DNA from: Archegozetes longisetosus
Lineage: Eukaryota; Arthropoda; Arachnida; Sarcoptiformes; Trhypochthoniidae
NCBI GenBank assembly: GCA_018873245.2
Contig: JAEMBT020000005.1
Span: 13,258,001 to 13,322,000 of the forward strand
DNA length: 64,000 nucleotides
Direction of reading: 5' to 3'
In this document: piece by piece, positions 33,621 through 46,900 of the stretch
Layout of the letters: each line of letters opens with the position of its first letter
Numbering within the stretch: the first letter of the stretch is position 1
Program-made: the position numbers and the translations under genes
Notes under the pieces: model-generated
What the model was told of the DNA's origin: nothing
Databases searched by the model: none
What the model saw: the letters and a program-made list of their open reading frames with translations, nothing else

Positions 33621-34038
33621 ATATATGCAAAACCTAAATTTCTAGGAATTGTTTATTGGAAGCTTATTTTGTAATCTCTACATATTTTATACTTTTAGTA
33701 AACCCAAAACAATGTAAACTCGATGCACCTGTTCAAAATACGCGTCTGGAGTATAATATCTACATACTATTTAAGAGTAAACCTTTCTCCTAAGAAATGG
33801 TCTTCATCATAAAATTCGTGTCTACTCCCTTAAAAATTACATTTTAAATAAGCTTTGCAGTACGTATTTTATTATTTTGCTGTGAATGTCTAAGTTGAGC
33901 AATAAATTCATAATGTATATATAATTGCCGGATCTCATAGATCAATAGTTTGTTTAGTGAAAAATAATAGACTGGTAATATTTATCATAAGACTACTTAT
34001 TTCACATTTTTCATAAATTCAGATTTTTTACAAGCTAT

Positions 34039-34041
<3 letters not shown>

Positions 34042-34089
<48 letters not shown>
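34042..34089 (+). repeat. (GA)n microsatellite, 24 units
   Basis: A pure GA dinucleotide run of about 48 bp. Confidence 0.97.
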
Positions 34090-34093
<4 letters not shown>

Positions 34094-37000
34094 TGCATGC
34101 CTTCCGTTTTCCCTTAAGATAACACTTTTCGTTTGATTGTCCAAAGACTTAATTGAATTTATTTTCCGGGGGAGGTTTTTTTCTAAAAACAGAAACATTT
34201 AAAAATTAGGTGAAAACCAAAAACTCCAATAATAGATCACGTCATAGTAGACAAATTATTCGATTTCAAGTCTGGTCTTTGCCAATATTTATCTTCATGT
34301 TCGAGAACCTGTCGCGATATCTCTCAAATCAAGAGTAACGATGCATTTAGATCTACAAAATGAATGGATTTCGACATCTTTCCTGGTGAATTAGATTTCG
34401 ATCTAGTTTTGTGAACTTTACATGTAGATTTAGTAGATTTTATTTCTCAATATGGGTAAAATTTTCTGCAAACAACAATTTGCATCTAAGCTGTGTACAA
34501 ATCCAGTTTGATAGTCCATTGTTACTATAACTATAGGAGTATTTGAGGTCTCTTCTGTTTCAAAGTAAATTCGAAGATGAAAATGGTTTCTTTTGAAGAG
34601 TATTAGAATATTGTTGATTCATTAACATACTCGTTAATAAAATATAATTTTTTGCTTTCCAGAATAGCCTGAAATCTTTTTTCAGAATCTATAATAAAGA
34701 TAGCTGCTATTGTGAAATTTATAAGTTTGAAAAACATCTCTAAATAAAACCTTTGAATAAATCATATATCATTTCAAGCGAATTACTTTCCGTTGGTTTA
34801 TCACGAATCGCAAATAAGAATCACCAAAGTAATGAATACAATAATAATGAGAACTATTCTAGCAAATGTTTATTTTATTTGTGGAATTATATTCTATTCA
34901 ATAATAATTCTTTGGTTTTCTTTATTGATTTAAGAAAGATTGACTAAAAAAATCTTTTATAAACTCGTTGATAAAAAATGAATGAATAATAAAAGTCAAT
35001 ATGACCCATTACATAAGTATACGAATGAAAATATTAAATATCTTTTAAAACAAACATTTGGAAAATAATAAACTATTTTCTTAAACTATGAGTAGCAAAT
35101 CCTCTACTTGATTAATGGTCTCAAATTAAGTAGTTTGTATTGAATGAAGTCAATGATACGGATTCGTTCTTATACGAAGTTAGTGATTTCAATGCATTTA
35201 GAACTCATATTTGAATCAATAATATGTCATTTCAGGTGAATAACATTCTTTTGGTTTACCATCAATTATAGTAAGAATCGCAAGTATTAAGAGTTCAAAG
35301 AGAAGATTGCTAAGTATGGAACTATTGTTTCTGTTTCAGGTACTATATTCTCTTCAGTGTTAGTTCTTTCGCTTTCACGACAAAATAGTTTTGTAACCTT
35401 AGTATCCTATTCAACAGTTGTAAAAAAGAGGTGAATAATAGTGACATACGCGATTAAAAATATTTTTCAACAAACCATAAAACCTACGGTCAGACTAAGT
35501 AAATTCTCGACATTTTTATCATTGAATTCTTACACAAATCCATTCCTTTGGCTTTCATTTCTGTTCTTTGCGACCACAACAATTCTTGTTGTCATTCTTT
35601 ATCCATCAAAAGGCAGACTTGAATAAAATTTCTTCATATTCTGTAATATTTGTGTAATTCCATGAATGCGTCCAATTCTTGTTGAATGATGTATTTGTGA
35701 CTAAAATTACATTACTTTATGATATCTTGCTATTAGGTATATATATATATGAGGAGATACTCTGTAGTTCAAAACGACTCTGGTTTATGGATATATCTCT
35801 AGATTCTCAACCTACTTGGCCAAAACTCGCTCCAATTCATAACATCATATTCATGCAAATTGTAGGGGACTTCGAGATCTGCTACAATTGCAAAAGAATC
35901 TGACTCATCTCCTGAAATGACATAGTAAACTTGTGCCTTATATCCTATTTCATAAGCCCAATATGTTACTAATTACTAATTTTTGCTTATCAGTACATTT
36001 ATTACAATTTAAATCGCATTCTAGATTCGTATTCTCCAAGATATAATATTTTTTTAAACGTTGACCACAAGCTGTATTCAGGATTTGAATTGAATTGAGG
36101 CTTTTATAAGTAATTTTGAATTTAATAGAATGTCAGCTGTCCATTAAATTATTAGAATATTCTTAAAAATCACAACTAAGCGAAGAATGTTTAATTTTAT
36201 CGTCGATTCTGCGTTCATGCGATAGATTTTGATTTGAATTTTGAGTAAATACAAATCGAAGTAAGGCTACCAGTTCTCCAAGATTAGACCGGAGTCTCCG
36301 ATATTTGAGAGTGTCTTCCGGTTTGAGAATTCAATATTTACCTGTTTCTCCGGTTTTCACTGAAATATTTTGATAGGACAAATTTCTTAGATAATTGATA
36401 ATGTAGATAAATTTCAAAGGTAAAAGGCTTTGAAGCAAACATTAAACACCATCTGCTTTTCAGTTCACTTTTTCTTTCATATACTTAATTTTAAGCTTAA
36501 ATCAATCTTTCAATTGGTTTCATATCAAAGTTTTGAAAGAAGTCTGTATAACATTTCTTAACATTAAGTTTAGTAAAATTATTCAAAGTTAGTTACAATA
36601 AAAAATTTCTAGTGTTTTACTAGATTTCAATATATTTTAGAAAATTTTAAGCTAATTTTTTTATCAAATTAATTTAATTAATCAATTTATTTATGAAAAT
36701 GATTAATAGTACCAGAACTTCATATGCTAATGATCTTAAAGAGGAAAAGTTATTTTATCTTAAATAATGAATGGTTATGAAATGTTTTAATATTTTTAAT
36801 ATATTTTTTTGTCATTTAAATTTAATACTTCTTTAAAACTATCTTAATAACTTTTTTTCAATAATTTTTTTTAAAGAAAACATTTTGATTTTTGTTTGCT
36901 GTTAGAGTCGAACTGACATGGCACCCGTAGTTGAAAGTCATTCGAGTGAATTGAATCGAAATATCTGTTTTCGCAAGACACCCCTAGGTTATGATCATAA

Positions 37001-37705
37001 AATACAAAGTGAATGATAATGATTGCGAAGAGCTTCATAAAAATAAGCATTCTTTAGTTTTTATGGACAGAATTCTAAGGCAACTTGTTTTTAAGACAAG
37101 AATTTTCTAGTTAAAACAATTTAACAGTTTGTTGTCCTTTGCTTTTATTACTATTAGTATATACACGCTATTATCCGCTAGAAATTAAATTATGAAAAAA
37201 ATTATTTGTTGGATTTAAGGCTTATTGAAGTAAGAGATTCACTATTAGTTCAAATTTTTATGAAATTTATTGAAACAAAACTGCAAAAATGACCAAAGAT
37301 AATTGTTTATTATATTAATAACCCATTAATTAGCCACAGCCATTCCTTTCACTAAGACGAAATTAAAACCTAGGAAAACTTCAAATATTAGTCTGTTTAT
37401 GAAAATCTTATTCAAAGAAATTTTTTCCACAAATAAATGACTATCTCAAAGTTAGTACGCCATTGACATAAACATCGAATATTGTATTATTGAAGCGCGA
37501 GATTCGCATTTAATCCAAATCTAAAACAAATATATAGAAATAAAACGTTATTAAAGGAACTGCAAGAAAGCTATTGGATAATGTCAGATAGTAGAAATCA
37601 ATTAAATGCTGTCTTAAAGATAAATGTTAAAATTAATTCTAATTACATCGATGACTAATTCATATAGATCTGGAACGGTTAAAAACTTAAGGGTTTTAAC
37701 AGTAA
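34090..37705. other. Mostly non-coding; contains copies of a dispersed ~95-bp repeat and coding-like scraps
   Basis: Repeat copies lie at about 34765-34860 and 35225-35290 (see separate entry). A GTG-started frame at 35441-35626 ends in a hydrophobic segment, PFLWLSFLFFATTTILVVIL, before a short basic tail, like a C-terminal membrane anchor. A short stretch MAPVVESHSSELNRNICFRK begins at about 36918. None can be assembled into a gene. Confidence 0.3.
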
Positions 37706-38000
37706 GAAATACAAATCAATCGACATCAAATCGATTCGAGAAATATTGAGCTCAACAATGAAAACGAAATGTGGAGAAAATGGAAATGTGAAGACAATAG
37801 TGAAAAAAGGATCAAACGTTGTGTGAGTCATGAGATTTTTGATCAGAGCAAAAGTGAGATCAAGAATATCAAAGAATACGATCAAATTGCTATCGATTCC
37901 ATTATTTCGAATTCGGGTGACTTGATTAAAAGATTTTGAGGATTCATGTTCAGAATATCCACATCATTCTGATGAGTGCACAAAACTCATGGAAGAGTTG
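37706..38000 (+). pseudogene. Exon of an unrecognised cysteine-containing family (copy A), with intact donor
   Basis: The open stretch reads NNENEMWRKWKCEDNSEKR, then IKRCVSHEIFDQSKSEIKN, then YDQIAIDSIISNSGDLI. It needs a one-base frame change at an AAAA run (about 37928-37931) to continue as FEDSCSEYPHHSDECTKLM and end at an excellent donor, GTAAGT (38001). Charged helices with spaced cysteines recall small secreted proteins, but no signal peptide is seen in this exon. It is paralogous to the sequence at 39185-39605. The intact donor argues for recent function. Confidence 0.4.
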
Positions 38001-39184
38001 GTAAGTATTCTGAATGATGTCTGAAAATACTGAGTATTAAAACATTTGGACTCCTGACATCACCAGAGATAGTTCTCGTTATTATAGAACTCATCTTTTT
38101 GGTGGTTCCTACCGTTTAGTGTCAGTCCGAATAAACCAGAAAAAAGTAATTCACTTGAAATGACATAATTCATCCAAATAATTAACTTTAAATATATTTT
38201 GATTCTTAGGCTTCTTATCTTCAAGTGTCGAGACTGAAAAAGTTTATTTGATAGGAATTTTGAAGAAACTTTTACTATGTAAAGGGACTTTCTGAACATG
38301 CTATACGTTATAATGTATCCAAATAGCCTGTTTAAAGGGGAAAAACTTTCGCATAGTGAAAGCGTGCGCCTAAGTACTAATGAGAACTAGTGCAAAACTT
38401 ATGCGAATTTCGTTCTAATTTTGTTTATTTTTTATCCTTCGTAGAGTATTCGGAAAGTTCCCTTACCACCGAAAATTTAACATTATTCCACGGGATTAAA
38501 GATTCTTGCTTAAACTTGAATAGAGAAAGGTAAAACAGAAGTAGATAAAAATTATTACATAAGACATGTAAAAGAAAAATCCAGGGCCAATGGCTTTAAC
38601 CCACGAATTCGATTTAAAGCCTTTTTGTTTAGTATATGATTTCATCATTAGAACTTGCATGAAATAATTTATTTTTACATGCACTGAAAACTGTATAATT
38701 AATAGGTTTACGGCGTATTCCTATGAATACAAAAATAGTTTGAAATCAAGCCGTGAATGAAAAGAGAATTCGTGTTTGTGGTAAAAGTATTTTAATCGTG
38801 AGGAGACTTTCAGAACACCCTATAATTTCTTTATTAAGAATGCTTTAAACTTGAGCATACTAAATGAGTTGAAAATATTGTACAATTGTACAAATGAAGC
38901 GACAGATTGGCTTTAGGTTTAAGTTTATACAAAGAACAGAAATCTTGTCAGTTGTAACTTTGATTCGAAAGTAGGTAACTTCTCTACCAGTGGAATAGTA
39001 TATCTGTTAGAGCTGCTGAAAAGGCCTATATTTTATTACTGGAGCACGAGATCTGCAATATTCTCTAAAAGTACATAGAATTAAAATGTTAAAAATCTGC
39101 ATTAAAACAGTTATAAAATTTAAATAAACTATTATTCAATTGAAAGTTGACTAAACCTAAAATTTGATCAATATCCTTTTGATT

Positions 39185-39605
39185 CTATCCGTGGCTATCG
39201 TCTACAACTCCAGTAGAATCCAAGATTAGTGTTGAAAGTCTTTACCAAAGCTATACTGATCCATCCGATCGTAAATGTAAAGAAATAGTTAGTTCAACGA
39301 CACCTGATGTCATGAAAGAAGTCGAACAGAAATACAAATGTAAAGCAGACTAAATGGATGTATAATCTCCTCAAACGATACTATCACGAAATCTAATGCT
39401 GTTTCCATTATAACTTTTATGAAGCAGAAATTCGTCAAATGCAAAATCTTTATTCGGATTATGATTTGAAAGATGTTTATGATGAGTCAATTTGAGATTG
39501 TCTTACGAGAAAGAGAAGAGAAAAGACAATTTTATAGAATGTCCTTATCATTCGACTCAATGCAAACAAATAGAATTGCAACCATTTTCGACTTAAGGAA
39601 GGCTA
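39185..39605 (+). pseudogene. Frameshifted paralogue (copy B) of the cysteine-containing family
   Basis: Three coding-like blocks in different frames follow each other: ESLYQSYTDPSDRKCKEI through EVEQKYKCKAD (39185-39352), NFYEAEIRQMQNLYSDYDLK (about 39408-39492), and SYEKEKRKDNFIECPYHSTQ then CKQIELQPF to a stop near 39602. The last block aligns with the end of copy A (C.EYPHHSDECTK against ECPYHSTQCKQ). At least two frame changes and an internal stop indicate a pseudogene. Confidence 0.4.
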
Positions 39606-39985
39606 CAGTCAGTCCAAAGAAAGTCAAGTCAAGTGTATATAATTTTTTAAAATGAAAATACAAGTGAAAATGTTATGAATGAAATTATTTAAAATCTTTG
39701 ACTTATAAACTCTTTTATTGTTTGCAAAAATTGATTGATAAGATGCTATAACTTTGTAAAATATGCAATCATTTTATCCCATAAGCCTCACTTTTGTTTA
39801 CAGTAGTAAGATTTTAGTTTTTGGCTCGTCTAAAGTGACTGAATATATTTCAAATGTGTTAATTTAATAAATAATTATGCATTTCAAACGAATTACTTTT
39901 ATCCTGTTTATCACTACTCATAATAATAATAGAAACAATAAGAATCACCAAAATAATAAGCCTAATAATGATGCGAAATATTTCT

Positions 39986-42900
39986 ATAAATATTGATTCA
40001 CAACTGAAATGTTCAATAGCTTTCGTATTCTGTCGTTAAATAGAAATGAAGCTCGATTTTAACAACCGTATTTTCAAATGAAATTATAATTAATAATAAT
40101 ATCTTTTAACCTAATTCTTAGCCTTCAAAGATTACTTTAAAATATATTTTTTAAGTATCAATCATTACTTAATATGTGGTTAAAACGAAGTTTTCGCCAT
40201 TGTTTTCAAGTCTGAATTATTACTCCAACTTTTTCTTGTTGAGACGATTCTCTCACTAAATTTAACTGATTTTCAAATTTGCATCAAAAAGCGTTGAATA
40301 TAGTGAAAACTTCTCCCAACCTTTCCTTTAAACTATATTCAAGCGATAAATACTTTTTTATATTATTTTCGAGTAAGTTTCATTGTCTTCGGTTTTAATA
40401 TAAGCTGAAAGTCAATCTTTTGGCGAACAAACTTCTGGGTTGTTCTTCTATAATGATCGATCGAAATCTTTTGGACAAAACCGATTGATTTGTAGTGGTA
40501 ACTTTTTCAATCAGTGCCAAAGTTTAACACTTATATCTTGTCTCTCGATTCAGTACGAAATAATACCAATCCAATTGTTTTGAATTAAACTACAGATAAC
40601 TCCTTTAGTTAATTCGTTTCGAGAGTTTTTACCTTTATTTTCCTTATAGTCGACACATTTCTGGGTTATGGTAACCGAGTTGATAGAGCTCGTTATCTTT
40701 ATGAATGTTTGAATTATTTACGAAACACAATAAGAGACTCAATGTTTATGAAATGAATTGTATTCTTGAATTCCTTATGTACATAGTTATTGTGCGTGTA
40801 CTTTTCTATATTTAAAGTGTTTTTATTGTATTGAGCAGTTCATTCATTACTATTAACTCTATATGCCGCTCAATTCTATAGAACTGTATCAATTATGTTA
40901 CAAAACTCCGGACCATTTTCACGATCACATTCAAAGCAAACGATAAGAGACAAAATGTTTTCTAGTATTGAACTTTTAGTTCATTTTAAATAATTATAGC
41001 GCAAAACTAAGAAAAATGATCAAATTCTAAGCGACATGAGAAGTGTTTAATATTTTAAATTGCAAAATATACTCAGATCATATGATTGACGCCTATATAT
41101 GAACAGATACACAGCTATTATTTGCTATGATTCACATGCACAATTGTTAAGCGACTCAAAATTAATTAGATAATTATAGACAGAAAATCTAGAAAAACAT
41201 GGACTTTTATTGAAAATGTATTTAAATCAAATTTGGTGCCACATATTTCAAAAATTTTCTAAATAAGAATAAAATGATGATAACTTATAGAAAAGATGAA
41301 TTTTTCCAATTTAAAAATAATTGCTTTCAACAACTTTCAGATCAAAGCTGGGCATCAATCTTAGCAAAGCAAACTTGACGAATTCTCGGAATTGATATGG
41401 TTCAAAGAATCATTTTGACTTTATTAATTAACATTTACTACTGAGGGAATGCTAGCGCTTATTATGAGATGCATTTTACACTAAATTTACTAAAATAGCA
41501 TTGTTGTCTCGCTAAGTGGTTTATTTCAATAGTTTGCCACTCTTCTCAAACCAAATAATAACTATGAATATGAGCAAAATACAAGTCATTATAATCCACA
41601 TTAGAGATAGAAATAATTTCTTAATAAAAGTTTACTTAAAATATTTGGTCCCCATGTGTTTACTAAAATATGTCGACCAAATATCAAAATTTGCTTTCAG
41701 GATGACTAAAAATCTCTCCCTTTGAACAGTTGAGCTGCAAATATCATTTTTACTTCTTTTATATAATAATTAAAATATGTTTTCCTTACTATTCTCTATA
41801 GTTAACGATTATTTTTCGGCTACTCTCAGTTCAAAAATTTGATGACATTTGTATCTGCTTTCCGCAATAATTTTCCTTAATATACTCGGGATTATTATCT
41901 GTGAGTCTTATATCTTAAAATGAATTCATAGCTAGCTGTCAATTGTCTAATTCCGCTTGACTATCAAGTTACACATGAATTCATGAAATGCTTATGGTTT
42001 TCAATGAGATTTCATAATAAGATTAGCATTTGTTTATGAAAACAGTTATATAATTATTAATTTCATGCTTAATATTCTGATTAAATAATACCCTAAATTC
42101 AACTTATCATCCTTTCAACCCTTTTATGCTTTGAATTATATTTAGTATTCATTTCTATCTTATATATAGGATATGAATATTGGCAAAATTGGTGTCAATG
42201 TTAGCTTTGAAATAGCGTTTAGCCTAGAAACCTTGACATGTATATAGAGAAACAAATCCAACATTAAGCTTACGTTCTATGAATAGCTATAATCATATCC
42301 TTATCTAAACATAAATATATAGTGTTTATAAGAATGAACAGCAGGTTATAAATGAAATTTCAGCTCATTTGGGGAAATACCGATTTTGGTATATATCTAC
42401 TATTCTAGTTCTGTTGTATGACCAGAAACGCCCTGATTGATAGTCTTCTAGCTGTTCTCTACTGAAATGTCATCTTTTTCTTTGCGTGTTCTGATTATTT
42501 GTCAGATTTGAAGCCCTAGTTCTGTGAGAGAGACAGCACTCTTCATGTTGCGATTTGTACGACTTTTTGAATGTATCATTTGAGGTGAAGTTCAAACTGA
42601 TTAAATATATATATCTTCTTTCTCTGTTGTTGTTAATCCGAAGTAACAAAAATGATTTATTGAGCTAATTCAATCAGAATGTCCTGTTTCTATAGGTTTT
42701 TGATCGCAAAATCACTCACAACAAATATGTGTTTCTTGTTAATATCTTACCAGTCAGATAACCCCATATCTTTTATATGCATTTTATAAAATTTATTTTC
42801 AGAATCGCACAATTCTTAATGTATGTTTGAATGCAAAATATCTTTAGAATAGTACGCAAAAATTGATCACTTAATCTTTCAGTTTAGTCACTCTTTCTCT

Positions 42901-43993
42901 GACTATCAATGAAATCCCAAAAGCAAATATTATGGCAGCAAATTATTATGAATTGATGCGAAATCTATAATAATCTGGTTATTTTTTTGAGAGAAGGAAT
43001 GTTTCATAGCAGTTAGAATAAGAAAAATTGCATTTAGCCAACAAATATTCTACATATTCCTAAAGATAATTTCTATTTCTGGACCATGTCATGAATTTTT
43101 TTGTCAGTTATTAATTTATTACCCGCTCAGAACCAGTTGGATATCATTTCTATGCAATTCAATCCATCAAATCCTATCTAATATTTTATAACGAAATTAT
43201 AGATTTTAATTAAGAAAGAAATGAAAGGAATTTCCATCTGTTTATAGAAGAGTCTTTTATAATGTTATGTCATGTCATCTTTTGTCATGTTATGAATCAA
43301 CATATTTTCAGCCCTTTATTGCAAAATTATATGCCTTTCAATTTGACATATCTTTGAGTATTTCCGTGCGTCACATCATTTCACTATTGATAATAAATAA
43401 AAAGTCATTTAATTTTCGCAATACTTCAATAGATTCTCAGTTATCGTAAGAATGAAAAGACCCCGAATTTCAGTATAATATAGTTATGTCGCCTAATTTC
43501 TAGTATAACACAATCTATTATAATATTTAGCATTTCTCTATTCAAGGTTATTGTCAAAAACTTTTAGGCGTTCAAGTTTTTGACCCAATTTTAGTGTTTT
43601 TTGTAGAAGATTTAAAGTGAGATAATGTTTGCATAATTGTTCGATTAGACATTTTAGTTACAAGACTCTTTCAACTTTGATGATAAAAAAGAAAAACTAT
43701 ATTCATTAACACTTATAAATAGGTTTAGAAATCAAAAGAGATGATCAATTTTTATTATATGTTTAGATAAGCTATCATCAGTTTTAATAATAATTACATA
43801 ATTGATGAGGTGTTTAATTAATTTTCTATATTATAAAAAGGAGTGCATTATATTATGATTAGATTTTATGTATTATATAAGGATTTTTGGGTCATGCAAA
43901 AAATGATTCAATTTTTTTGTATTTTTCCAAATTTTTATGTTAATTGACTTTCATAGCAATAATTCTAAATAAGTTAATAAATGTGATAGACTT
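39986..43993. other. About 4 kb without a recognisable gene
   Basis: A+T-rich DNA with only short accidental frames. It is 3' of the EB-module gene on the minus strand and may include its 3' UTR near 43.5-44.0 kb, but I see no AATAAA context that decides this. Confidence 0.35.
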
Positions 43994-46900
43994 TTACGAT
44001 TCCAAAGCTATCGAGACATAAGATCCATTTTTAGGTAGTTCAGCTTCATCTACAATTGCATTATTAGTGTTTGGATTCGGTGGACTGGTTCTTCGTTTAG
44101 GGTTGGTCTTAGTGCTCGAATTTCCCAATTTCAATAGTCGTGGGTTCGAGAATATGCTTCGATTATTTCTGAAGCGTGCTCTATGAAAAAAATTCAGTTT
44201 TCAAATTAAACAAATTTTCATCAAAGCTAAAAATCCTAAAAGTGATCAGAAAACTGACTTCAAGCTGTGCTTTGAATCTCGAATGTTTTCTGCTTTGTTC
44301 AATGTTTGAAAAATTTCATGTTTTATATAATATATTATTGGAATTAAATAGTCCCAAAAAATTTTAAAAGTGACTAAGATTTTAATTTTAGCATCAATCT
44401 TGAACAATTTATTTCTATATTTCAATCTTTAAAAGTTTTATTTTTTACACGAAATGCACCTCCAACTGAATGGAAGCTAGGAAAACATTTTACTGACTGT
44501 TCAAAACTGATTAATGATTACCTGCTGAATAAGTTGAGAGCGACACACATCCCAACAAACATGACTCCAAGAACTATCATAATCGGCAACATATGAGTTC
44601 CGTCTAATTTTTGTTTTGGTGTTTCGTTAGTATTATGTTCTTCAGAACCATTTCCATCTGAAATATAATTATCTCAGTACCAATAATTTGTATTACAATT
44701 AGTAAAATAGTAAATAACATTAATTGGCATTAAGAGATAGTGACAGATTTTAAGCCTAAATATTAAATCTAAATTGATATGAACCCAAGATTTGCGAGAA
44801 TCTTTTGACATTGACTTTAGTCGAGAAGGCATTTTGTATAGTAAAGTGAAATCTTCTATTCAAATGTTGAAAACTTTTGAGGCATTGAAATTTCAAGTTT
44901 CTACTATTATTTTACTGTCATATGTTTGATGCATGAACTCAACATAAATTTGAACAAAGCATCATTTTGACTAAAGCACTTTATATTCGAGACAAGTCTA
45001 GTAGTCTTTATTCGAGACAAGTCTATAGTCTTTATACGAGAGATCTCAGAAATATCAGGTTCAACGTTTGAGTAACTTGATTCTGAAATTTAAATAGTAA
45101 CTTAAATAACTAATGTCCAACTGTTCATCAATTGGTTTTTCTCATCTCACTGGTAAACTAACTTCAATTTAAATTATTAAATAAACTCCTTATCTTGAGC
45201 TTAACTTAAGTTTTCTTTATCGTTAAATTTTATCCTTCATTAAGCATTTTCAAAATTATTAAGATTAATATCTTTTTGCTCAGTGTAAAACTTAATTACA
45301 TGAAAGTAATTAAAAAATAATAATAACAACATAGAAGTTGCACAAAAAGTTGTATTGCATGCAACTTATACACTGCAAAGCATATTTTTCATCTTTTGTA
45401 AGCACTAGAATTTGTATCTTAATGGATATTCACAATGAAGGTTTAGTTACACTTTGAATTCAAGTGAAATAAGAAATGATCTCTAAAGAACTCTATAGCT
45501 GCATTTACTAATAAGCGAACATAGGAATACTGACTTTGTTCATCTTGTCATTTTTGACAAATTTTACAAAAAATGGTATTTAAAAAGCTTATTTCTGCAA
45601 ATTGAACATAAAATCATATTACAACTGATCTTAACACGGCTTTTGATGTTGTTCTTCCTTATCCTGTAGATGAATCTTATTGATTAAAATTTAGTCAGAC
45701 TCTCACTCACCGACTCTATTAATCGTCAAAATTACTAAAACAAGGACTTCATGAAGTGGATTTGACTAAACTTTTATTCTGAGGATATAACACTAAGCTT
45801 AGCATTTTATATATAAAAATGAATAAACAATTTTTGTGATACTAGTTAGTTAGTCATATTTGCTATGCAGGTAAGTGTCATTGCCGGCAAATACAAAAAG
45901 TGTAAGAACAAGTTCTTGGAAAGCTTTTCATCAAAAACATGATTACAAGTTTAAATCTAAATCCAATAAACTGGGAAAAGTTTGAGAACAATAAATAATC
46001 GTGATCATAGAAAATTATTTTGAATTTGGTTTATTGGATCACGACTTATATGTAGTATCAGCATTGTTTACTTAAAAAGCAGATATTTTCAAACCAACAT
46101 TCTAACAATTTATACAATAGATCTTATAAGAAGTTTTATACAAACGCATCGATAATTCATATCTAAAAATGAAAAAACTTATTATTTATTGTTTGCTCAA
46201 AACTAATATCAATCATAAGTCAGATATTCTCCATAAGTGATATATTGTTTACCACATTCTCAACTCTAATATCTATAGCACTCAAAAGACTCATATTTTT
46301 CTGATGCCATCCCAAGAGCACAGCCATTAGATAGAAACTACAAAAATAGCACACAATACATGACACTTACCTTGGCTTTGATTGTGATCATCATTCACGA
46401 CATTGCTATCAGTCTGGATGCAGGTGTTATTGTCAGATAGACTGAATCCTAGATTACAAGCGCATTCTTTATTGCGACATATCGTGTTCATTGAGTTCTG
46501 ATGACAGTCTTCATCACTAGAGCATACAATTGACTCAAGATTCACATCTGTAAATGGAAAATAGGATTTTAAATCCAAAAAATTCAAAGTTAAAGAAAAG
46601 TATTTCACAGCATAGGTTCTTAAACTTCTTTCGCGACCCATTAATGGTCCACCAATCGAAAAAGTAAAAATAAGATTCAATAGCAAGATATCATAAGTGA
46701 TGTACAACTGAGCCGCGGCCCGGAAAAGTTTAATAACTAATGCTTTACATTACTTTTCATACAAAACATCAAATTTATCATAAATTCTATCATTCAGTAT
46801 ATAATGCTCTCAGAAAGATGCACTTTCTCTGCTTTTTCTCTGATATAATACTTACTCTTCTACTATCAAAATCGGTAGCCATGACAAAAAGGCTAAAAGT

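Larger units (their letters stand above)
34765..39985. repeat. Dispersed ~95-bp repeat, four diverged copies
   Basis: Copies at about 34765-34860 (+), 35225-35290 (+, partial), 38085-38175 (-) and 39878-39985 (+) share ATTTCAAGCGAATTACTTT, a T-rich middle, and AAGAATCACCAAAATAATG...AATAATGAGAACTAT. The coordinates given span the whole set, not a continuous element. Two copies keep an open frame reading ISSELLFSGL...NHQ...NNENY, suggesting the unit derives from an exon. The source is unknown. Confidence 0.6.

Noticed and set aside
38310..38830. Possible MITE with GACTTTCTGAACA / GACTTTCAGAACACCC ends
   Set aside because: The two end-like motifs are in the same orientation, not inverted, and no target duplication is visible.
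44040..44150. tRNA-like GTGGGTTCGAG sequence
   Set aside because: The GGTTCGA string lies within the C-terminal exon of the EB-module gene and no cloverleaf can be formed around it. No tRNA or rRNA gene was recognised anywhere in the window.
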